A DNA stretch of 17,483 bases from Triparma columacea (taxonomy: Eukaryota > Sar > Bolidophyceae > Parmales > Triparmaceae): assembly GCA_030267965.1 (NCBI GenBank), contig BRYA01000292.1, forward strand, positions 8,003-25,485. Direction: 5' to 3'. The notes beneath the pieces are model-generated. The model ran no database searches. It saw only the letters and a list, made by a program, of their open reading frames with translations, and was not told the origin of the DNA. Made by a program: the position numbers and the translations under genes. Positions 8,774-14,925 of the stretch are shown here, piece by piece. How positions within the stretch are numbered: the first letter of the stretch is position 1; the number at the start of each line of letters is the position of its first letter.

Positions 8774-9028
8774 ACGAAACAATGCAGTAATGCGGCGGCT
8801 ATAAGCAATTTTTCAGAATTCGATGTACATCAAATTGCTTGTTTTTTAGCAATTAGCGTGAGAATGAACTCTTCCTTAATTTTGTCGCCCCCTCCTGCCC
8901 CTCCTGCTGGCCTTTGGTCAAAGTGGGTCTTTTTTCTGTAAAAAAGTGGGTTTTACCCGCTTATTTTACTTGATCTGGGCGTCACCCCTTGATTAATATC
9001 TTCAAACAACCTTCCACAACCACTCTTT
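8774..9028 (+). promoter_or_regulatory. Third unit flank remnant and upstream region of the AAAP transporter
   Basis: Positions 8803-8905 repeat the unit flank (hairpin, GATTAGCGTGAGAATGAAC-like block, CTTAATTTTGTC, CTCCTGC). Homology then stops. The remaining 120 bp contain two AAAGTGGGT boxes followed by T-runs (8919-8927 and about 8943-8951) and a small GGGT/ACCC hairpin; these may belong to the transporter promoter. Confidence 0.5.
8813..8840. repeat. Unit-boundary stem-loop 3
   Basis: AAGCAATT (8813-8820) and AATTGCTT (8833-8840) form the same 8-bp stem as at 7182-7219, with a shorter loop. It lies 40 bp after the stop of paralogue 2 and marks where a third unit should begin. Confidence 0.65.
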
Positions 9029-10651
9029 ATGTGGGGGGAACGAGGAGGCATCCCCATCCATCAGGATGAAGAACTCGGCGACAACGACGAACAAGGAATG
9101 CTCCTGAGCCAGTCGGTCCCATCCTCGACAATAACTCGGAACAATAACTCTATTGCGGACTTCTTGGAAACATTTCCTGTGTCTTACCAACAAGCCCGAG
9201 CGGCCACCACAATACATTTCATCCCGCTTGTGAAGGCAGCATCATCAAATTCAGGGCTGAGAAGCCTTAATCGAGGCTTCAAGACTCCGGATCCGTCGTC
9301 TCTTACCAGTCGTCAGGTTCTCCGGGACAATGATCCTCTCAGGTCAGGGAGGATCTCTCCAGGGAGGATCTCTCCGAAGTCTGCCCTCGACCTCAAGACT
9401 CTCAAGAAGAACTACGGAGGTGTACAACCAGAAAGCCATAGTTCGCAGTGGCGAGCTTCTCCCAAGTCCTTCTCGACGAAATCGCAAAGTACCACTCCAC
9501 CGGCAGGTACTCTGACAGTCACTCAGTCCACATTTAGTCTGATAAATATTTTGTTAGGCGTCGGAATCCTCACCATCCCTTACAGCCTTGTGGTCGTCGG
9601 CAGCTGGCAGATTGCGGTGCTCTTCATCATCGTTCCATTTTCTTTAGCGACCGCCACCACGAGTATTCTGATCGGTCAGATTCTTTCAGCTCACCCTGGA
9701 AGTCCATCCTTCACCTCACTGACTTTCAAAGCGTACGGACCTGCAATGAGTTTGGTCGTCTCCGTTCTCCTCTATTTCGAGTTGTTCTCCTGCCTATCTA
9801 TTTTTATCACCGCAATGGCTGACCACCTTCATGGACTCCACGATGACATCGACCTCTCCACTTGGCATTTCATCGTGGTTGGCGTTCTCCTTCCAAATAT
9901 ATTCATTTTTGATAGTCCCTCGAGTTTAAGTCGCCTTTCTGCCATAGGCACGACCGCTTCGCTTCTCATTGTTTTTTCCGTCGTCCTCTATCCCATCCTT
10001 TACGATGTTGACCCTCCTCCTATCACCGCCAAGACCACGGTTTCCGGCTTCAGCACGTCCTTAGGACTTGCAGCGTACTGTTTCTCTGGCCACGCGATCC
10101 TCCCTAGTATTTATTCCAGTCTGGAGAACAAGAGAACGTTCCCCGCTGTCGTCGCTTCCAGCTATATCGTCGTCCTTATCGCGATGGCTGCAGTCGGTGG
10201 AGCTGGTCTTCTTTCCTTCGGGTCCGAAGTCAAGGATCAAGTGACTCTCTCAATGGGCGCCGGCCGCCCCGATTCCTACTGGATAAAGGCTCTCGGCGGC
10301 GTCATGGTCGTCACGACGTTCTCTAAGTTCTTCCTAACCCTCTACCCCCTCGTCCTCGGAGTCTCAGAGGTCCTCACAGGCCTCGGTAGACGAGGTAGTG
10401 ATAAGGCCATAGCCCTCTCCATGCTCACGGGTAGCTACGTCTTCGCGACGGCCGTCCCTGGATTCGGGGCACTATGTAGCCTGGTTGGACTGGTATGCAC
10501 TATGGCGATAAGCCTTATCGCCCCGGCTCTCCTGCACCTGAAGCTGGTGGAGACAGGGTGGATGGGAAAGATCGTCGACGTTATTATCATCCTTGGAGGC
10601 GCAGTAGCAATGATCTTTGGAACTTGGCAGGTCGTCTTAGAACAATTTTGA
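9029..10651 (+). CDS. Amino acid/auxin permease family (AAAP) transporter
   Basis: This is an intronless 540-residue protein. A hydrophilic Ser/Pro/Arg-rich N-terminus (about 1-160) includes a duplicated tetrad RISPGRISP from a short DNA duplication near 9349-9378. The transporter domain follows and opens with the family signature STFSLINILLGVGILTIPYS, matching the first helix of eukaryotic AAAP/SLC32-SLC36/AVT-type carriers (Pfam Aa_trans). About ten to eleven hydrophobic segments can be seen to the C-terminus (for example IAVLFIIVPFSLATATTSIL, LIVFSVVLYPILYDV, SYIVVLIAMAAVGGAGLL, VDVIIILGGAVAMIF). Family members move neutral or other amino acids with protons across vacuolar, vesicular or plasma membranes; the long N-terminus is typical of vacuolar AVT1-type members, but substrate and site cannot be read here. 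Its codon choice and lack of introns do not stand out from its neighbours, yet it sits inside the ankyrin-MYND array. Confidence 0.9.
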   Translation: MWGERGGIPIHQDEELGDNDEQGMLLSQSVPSSTITRNNNSIADFLETFPVSYQQARAATTIHFIPLVKAASSNSGLRSLNRGFKTPDPSSLTSRQVLRDNDPLRSGRISPGRISPKSALDLKTLKKNYGGVQPESHSSQWRASPKSFSTKSQSTTPPAGTLTVTQSTFSLINILLGVGILTIPYSLVVVGSWQIAVLFIIVPFSLATATTSILIGQILSAHPGSPSFTSLTFKAYGPAMSLVVSVLLYFELFSCLSIFITAMADHLHGLHDDIDLSTWHFIVVGVLLPNIFIFDSPSSLSRLSAIGTTASLLIVFSVVLYPILYDVDPPPITAKTTVSGFSTSLGLAAYCFSGHAILPSIYSSLENKRTFPAVVASSYIVVLIAMAAVGGAGLLSFGSEVKDQVTLSMGAGRPDSYWIKALGGVMVVTTFSKFFLTLYPLVLGVSEVLTGLGRRGSDKAIALSMLTGSYVFATAVPGFGALCSLVGLVCTMAISLIAPALLHLKLVETGWMGKIVDVIIILGGAVAMIFGTWQVVLEQF

Positions 10652-10944
10652 TAAGCCGCAGCTTTTTACCCGTAGCTGCGCATCAGTTTTGATTCCCTTT
10701 TTAAAACAAACGTATTTATATTTACTGTAGAATGAACAATTTCATATTTCTTCACTTAATTCCACAAGAGGAAGGAAAAGCAGAGCACAGATTTTGGGGT
10801 TGGTGTGGTGGCAGTTTTGGTTGGACTCAAATTATCACCTACACGACACTTCTGCCTAAGTGGAGTAGCTTGAAGGCATAATTGATCACTTTCACATCGT
10901 AATTTGCCGCTATAAACTCAAATTCCGGATAAGTTCGCTCAAAA
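10652..10944 (+). promoter_or_regulatory. 3' end of the AAAP gene and 5' flank of ankyrin-MYND unit 3
   Basis: After the hairpin at 10657-10680 and an AT-rich stretch, unit homology resumes abruptly at 10729 (AGAATGAACAATTTCATATT). About 70 bp (10765-10830) are unlike units 1 and 2. The conserved block CACCTACACGACACTTCTGC onward is present from about 10839 to the ATG. Confidence 0.55.
10657..10680. terminator. Hairpin 5 bp after the AAAP stop codon
   Basis: CGCAGCT (10657-10663) and AGCTGCG (10674-10680) form a perfect 7-bp stem with a 10-nt loop. It could affect mRNA 3' processing or stability; being eukaryotic, it is not called a bacterial-style terminator. Confidence 0.35.
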
Positions 10945-12078
10945 ATGTCAGAGGTACGATCGACACACAATTCATCAGAGACCACAAATGTGACAGTATC
11001 TAGTTGGGACGATTTGACAGACGGTCAGCAGTTGTGCTTCAACTGGGCTTGTGAGCAAGACTGGGATCGCATCAAGGGGTATGCCAAGGAACATGGTCCT
11101 GAGGTTTTGTTCGGAGTTTATTCAGATAGGAATATGGTAGCTTCAGTCCTCTCAATCGCCTCTCTTCACGATAATGTTGAGATGGTCAAGCTTACCTTAG
11201 AGGCCGGCTTCAACAACAAGGAAGTCATGTACACGGCCGCAGATATATCAATGAAGAATAGTGACAATTCAACAATCTTGAGATTGCTCTTAGAACATGG
11301 ACTTGACCCTAATATGGACCTACGATTCGAATGGTCGGTGGAAGGCTTTTGCAATCTTTTGATGCTTGCTACTAGAAGGGGACACATTGATCAGGCCATA
11401 GCACTTCTCGATCATGGAGCAAATGTGAACAAGACAGTGGTTTCCCGTAAAGGACATGTTCTTTCACCACTTACTCGTACTATGACTTTTGGAGAACACG
11501 ACTTATGCAGGCTGTTTCTTACGCGCGGTGCTATTCCAACCACCAACGACGTGGATATTGTGTTAAGGATGTGCCTCAGAGCGTGCAAAGGAGAACACCC
11601 TAGCCTTAGTAGAGATGTCGCAATAAAGATGTTCGCAACATTCCTTCATCTCGGAAAGCCCGATTCTGACGTGGTTCGAGACAAATTCGATTCTTTCGTA
11701 TTACGCTTTTCTTCCTATAGCGATCCTACAATCACCAACATCACGAAACATTTCCTTCAAGGCCGTCCCTTCTGCTGCTTCGTTTGCGAGGCTCTAACCG
11801 CCAAGGAGCGTGACAAGCTCCATATGTGTCCCTGTCGCACTGTCGCCTATTGCTCGAGGGATTGTCAGGTCAAGCACTGGAGGGAGCACAGGGTTCAATG
11901 CACGGGACCGCTGAACGAGAAGGGGGGGAGTGAGGCGATGGTCAAGGGGAGGCATAAGACAGGGAAGGGAGCGGCGGCGGGAGCAACGGTGGTGGGAGTA
12001 GCGGAAGGAGCAGGTGCGACGGGGAAGAATGGTAAGAAGGGGAAGAAGGGCAAGAATAGTAGGGGTAAGAAGAAGTGA
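10945..12078 (+). CDS. Ankyrin-MYND paralogue 3
   Basis: This is an intronless 377-residue protein starting MSEVRST right after the conserved CGCTCAAAA block, so it lacks both the SAP-like module of paralogue 2 and the first codons of paralogue 1. Ankyrin units are visible at DNVEMVKLTLEAGFN, STILRLLLEHGLDPN, RGHIDQAIALLDHGANVN and HDLCRLFLTRGAIP. The MYND ligands are complete at the same positions as in paralogue 1 (C278, C281, C295, C297, C303, C307, H315, C319), with a Glu-to-Asp change in CSRDC. The tail (KGAAAGATVVGVAEGAGATG then basic GKK repeats) is nearly identical to paralogue 1, whereas the ankyrin half is closer to paralogue 2. Likely a protein-protein adaptor; partners unknown. 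Confidence 0.85.
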   Translation: MSEVRSTHNSSETTNVTVSSWDDLTDGQQLCFNWACEQDWDRIKGYAKEHGPEVLFGVYSDRNMVASVLSIASLHDNVEMVKLTLEAGFNNKEVMYTAADISMKNSDNSTILRLLLEHGLDPNMDLRFEWSVEGFCNLLMLATRRGHIDQAIALLDHGANVNKTVVSRKGHVLSPLTRTMTFGEHDLCRLFLTRGAIPTTNDVDIVLRMCLRACKGEHPSLSRDVAIKMFATFLHLGKPDSDVVRDKFDSFVLRFSSYSDPTITNITKHFLQGRPFCCFVCEALTAKERDKLHMCPCRTVAYCSRDCQVKHWREHRVQCTGPLNEKGGSEAMVKGRHKTGKGAAAGATVVGVAEGAGATGKNGKKGKKGKNSRGKKK

Positions 12079-12510
12079 ACGGGGGATTTGGGGTCCAACA
12101 GGATTTGGGGTGTGGAGGTGTGCGGGGGGGGAAGGGGGGGGGGGGATATTTTGGCGTTTTCTATCACCATTTACGAACAAACGTTTTCTTTTTTGGGAAG
12201 CTCCCAAAAATTCCAAACCTTTTATTTTGGGGTTTTGGGAAAGATTTGGGATTTATGGCAAAAAACTGTATTATAGGCTGTATTATACACTTTAGCTACT
12301 ATTTACAACCAATAAAACTCTTCACAATACAAACACAACGATACTACTACCTACATCATATCCAAACACATTGTAGTTTGCTTAATTTGGTCCCAACAAA
12401 GACTACAGCGTCAAAAATCCCTCCCTTTCAATTTCCTCCTCTCCATCTATACATTCACGCTATATCTTAGCTCAAGCGCTATCAGTACTACCACTTTCAT
12501 CCTCCCCGAG
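12079..12510. other. Non-coding spacer with G-rich tract, hairpin and repeated motif
   Basis: No gene is supported here. Positions 12081-12145 are strongly G-rich, with several GGGG runs and one run of about 12 G. A 9-bp inverted repeat TTTTTGGGA/TCCCAAAAA spans 12190-12210. The motif ATTTACGAAC..AACGTTTTCTTTTTTG (about 12170-12196) recurs after the next gene. From 12290 the sequence is AT- then CT-rich, as expected before a start codon. An open frame runs into the next gene without a stop from about 12430, so a short upstream exon or acceptor (TCTTAG near 12470) is possible. Confidence 0.5.
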
Positions 12511-13272
12511 ATGCCCAGCTCAGCAGTGTACTCTGGCGTAGAGAGCTTCAGTAACAACGATGAACTCACGGAGGTGACTTTTGCAGAGGGAGTGACAATG
12601 ATTGGCGAATGTGCCTTCATGGGATGCTCCTCCCTCGCAGCCATCACAATCCCGGACACAGTGACGACGATTGGCTATAGCGCCTTCAACATGTGCTCCT
12701 CCCTCACAGCCATCACACTCCCGGACGGAGTGACGACGATTGGCGAAAACGCCTTCATGGGATGCTCCTTCCTCACGGCCTTCGCCATCCCTGACTCAGT
12801 GACGACGATAAGCGATGGTGCCTTCTGCGGATGCTCCTCCATCTCGGCCATTACGATCCCGGACGGAGTGACGATTATTGGTGAATTCGCCTTCGCAGGA
12901 TGCTCCTCCCTCGCAGCCTTCACAATCCCCGAAGGAGTGACGACGATTGGCATTCAAGCCTTTTCTGGATGCTCCTCCCTGACGAGACTCAGTCTATCTC
13001 CTGCCGTTTCCATCGGTCAAAACTGCTTCTCAAACTGCGCTGCCCTAATCTCAGCCGCTGCCTCACAAAATATGCCGACTGTCTTGGACCTCCTCAATTC
13101 TAGGTGGCACGCCATACATGAACGTGTCACCGTTCTGCTCTGCCTCAAGACCCTCTTTACTACCCAAAATAACCCTAACTCTAACTACGGTGAAGCGCAA
13201 ACACTTGGGGTAACTGCGGCACGCAAGATTCTACCCAAGGTTATGTGGAGAGTTATTCTGGAATTCCTGTAA
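12511..13272 (+). CDS. BspA-type leucine-rich repeat (LRR_5) protein
   Basis: This is a 253-residue protein. Residues 27-164 are six successive 23-residue repeats with the pattern GVTTIGExAFxGCSSLTAIT then IPD, the classic BspA/TpLRR consensus; a seventh repeat (SIGQNCFSNCAAL) is degenerate. The DNA shows the matching 69-bp period from about 12589 to 13002. The C-terminal 75 residues are not repeats and end RWHAIHERVTVLLCLKTL..KVMWRVILEFL, a helical cap. Such proteins are numerous in many protists and bind proteins or surfaces; no signal peptide or membrane anchor is visible, so a cytosolic role is likely. The start is the first in-frame ATG, though the frame stays open upstream. Confidence 0.85.
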   Translation: MPSSAVYSGVESFSNNDELTEVTFAEGVTMIGECAFMGCSSLAAITIPDTVTTIGYSAFNMCSSLTAITLPDGVTTIGENAFMGCSFLTAFAIPDSVTTISDGAFCGCSSISAITIPDGVTIIGEFAFAGCSSLAAFTIPEGVTTIGIQAFSGCSSLTRLSLSPAVSIGQNCFSNCAALISAAASQNMPTVLDLLNSRWHAIHERVTVLLCLKTLFTTQNNPNSNYGEAQTLGVTAARKILPKVMWRVILEFL

Positions 13273-13409
13273 TCTCAAAAGTAGTCACAAACATTTACAT
13301 TTACGAAAACAACGTTTTCTTTTTTGAACCCTCAAACCCCCTGTGTTATCTTTCCCCCCTTTCTTTCCTCTCCCCTAATTCTTCCCTCTCCTTCTTTCCC
13401 CCCCCCTTC
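13273..13409. other. Convergent 3' spacer
   Basis: These 137 bp separate the stop codons of two convergent genes. They contain ATTTACGAAAACAACGTTTTCTTTTTTG (about 13299-13326), matching a motif before the LRR gene, and within it the inverted repeat GAAAAC-aac-GTTTTC. The rest is a C/T-rich tract (about 13340-13410) that could act in 3' processing of either transcript. Confidence 0.5.
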
Positions 13410-14637
13410 TCATTGTCCTGGTATCCAGTTAAGCGCATCACTATCGTACAACTTAAACGTACTCTGTCTAGCATTAGCGCTCTGTAAAACCTTCCCATCC
13501 CCATCCGTCCCATACATGCTTACGAACATATTCACATCGCAATTACTCCTCCCTCCGTTTGTCGTGCATGAAGTAGTAGGTAAATAACACCCGTCAGTCA
13601 TCCCTGCAGGCCCGGTTTTCTTCCCGAAGAAATTATACGAGTTCATTTGACACCCGTCACTCGAGTAACTACACATGTTGCAATTAGCGTCCCACGCTAA
13701 CCCTTTAATCCTCCCGTTATCCACGTCGGCTATGATTGTGTTTGAGGGGAAGATGTTTGAGAGGAGGGGATCGTAGTATGTACGGATGAATGATGCGGAG
13801 TTTTGGAGGATTATGAATATACCTACGGGACCGGTAAAGGGGAGGGGGCCTGCTGGGTTTATGACGTTCGCGAAAGCTTGAGAGGGTGGAGGAGGGAGGG
13901 TTAGGGTTGGGTTGGTTGGGTAACGGGAGGGGGAGGGAGAGGGGAGGAGAAGTAGGGTGTTTTTGGTGTTCCTCAGGATAGTTGTTTGGCAGCCATTTGT
14001 CGCTTGCTGGCGTTTAATCATAGCACGTGTCTCCGAAATGCACGTCGCATATCATACTCATACTCATCGTTCGGGTTATCTCTTCATCGGAACAATCCCC
14101 CCTTATCTAGGTTTCCAATGCTCCTTCTCAATCCCTTTTCTCAACTCCCTCATTACATTACTCACAGTCTTTAACATTAAGCACGGCCATATTCTTGTTA
14201 ACTTCAAAGCTAAACGTCCAATAAACATAGTCAAGCCCGCTGTTCCAGTTTTTACCCGCCTCCGTCATAACGATGCATCCGTATAATAAACCTTTAAGTA
14301 TGACTTTGTTGTCGTTACTGTCGTTGCATAGTCTGATTATGTTCTGGGTTGATCTTTGTTGTTGTGCTGATGCCGAATCCGATGTTAGTTGTTGTGGTGA
14401 TGTCGTTTTCTCCATGTTCTCCATTTTTAGACCCTCTTCCTTTTGGGCCTCCTTCATGCCCTCCTTTGTGCCCTCCTTTAGGCTCTCTTTTCTCCATTCA
14501 GTAGCATCATAATTGGATGTAAATAGGGATGATGATGTAGCTGTTCCTATTGTAGTGTAGAAGCTGCAGAATATGAGGAATAGAGGAAGAAGGAGGAGGA
14601 TGAAATGAGGTTTGAAGTGAGTAGACAAACGAGACAT
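13410..14637 (-). CDS. Secreted or membrane-anchored Cys-containing protein, unknown family
   Basis: Two exons, 14637-14166 and 13876-13410, are joined in phase 1 (donor GACT|GTGAGT, acceptor TCTCAAG|CTTTC, with branch-like CCCTAAC upstream) to give 312 residues. An alternative acceptor CCCAGCAG|GCCCC is also in phase and would delete a few residues. Residues 10-28 (FILLLLPLFLIFCSFYTTI) are a signal peptide or N-terminal anchor. A charged repeat (KEGTKEGMKEAQKEEG) and a Ser/Gln-rich stretch follow, then a folded part. The second half carries several Cys (NCNMCSYSSDGCQ, DGCYLPTTSC, RSNCDVN) suggesting disulfides and an extracellular or lumenal location, and ends LYDSDALNWIPGQ. I do not recognise the family. 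The gene is divergent from the SBF transporter. Its intron contains an introner-like element. Confidence 0.7.
13963..14098 (-). mobile_element. Introner-like element, copy 2 (intron of the secreted-protein gene)
   Basis: This is a 136-bp element bounded by TTGGTGTTCC (13963-13972) and GGAACAATCC (14089-14098) on the plus strand. The core ACGTGTCTCCGAAATGCACG and TATGATATGCGACGTGC (reverse strand) match the other copies. In transcript sense its left part reads GTTCCGATGAAGAGATAACCC, the variant otherwise seen only in copy 4. It lies inside the 289-bp intron 13877-14165. Confidence 0.75.
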
Positions 14638-14925
14638 TTGGAGAGTCGATTTGGGACTAAATTCGGCCTTGGATGTGTGTGTGTAGTGTGTGTAGCGTGT
14701 GTATATAGGGTATATATAGTTAATATCAGTCTAACACACTCGAATGGTAGTTTATAGTGAGTAATAGGTGACAAAGGTGGTTGTTTTGATTGGATTTCTT
14801 GGAAAATGCCAAAATGCCGACTTTTGGGTTTGAGGATTCGAAAATCACTCTTTGAAATCATTTCTCAACTCCAAATACTCTTTTTATCATCAATAGCGTC
14901 TTCAATAACACAGCAATAGCACACT
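14638..14925. promoter_or_regulatory. Divergent promoter region with TG-rich and TATA-like sequence
   Basis: This 288-bp spacer lies between the minus-strand start at 14637 and the plus-strand start at 14926. It has a TGTGTG-rich tract (about 14673-14703) running into TATATAGGGTATATATAG (about 14702-14719), a plausible core promoter for the minus-strand gene. Nearer the plus-strand start it is AT-rich, with CTCAACTCC and TTTTTATCATC stretches. Confidence 0.45.

Larger units (their letters stand above)
5650..12078 (+). repeat. Tandem array of three ankyrin-MYND gene units, third unit interrupted
   Basis: The repeated unit is: stem-loop (AAGCAATT..AATTGCTT), a GATTAGCGTGAGAA block, a conserved 110-bp pre-ATG block ending CGCTCAAAAATG, then the ankyrin-MYND coding sequence. 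Hairpins begin at 5663, 7182 and 8813, giving periods of 1519 and 1631 bp; the second unit is longer because of an extra coding module. The third unit's hairpin end (about 8803-8905) is separated from the rest (10729-12078) by about 1.8 kb holding the AAAP transporter. No hairpin follows the third gene. Confidence 0.85.

Noticed and set aside
12190..12250. TTTTGGGGTTTTGGG reminiscent of ciliate telomere repeats
   Set aside because: A single short occurrence within a local inverted repeat; not a telomeric array.
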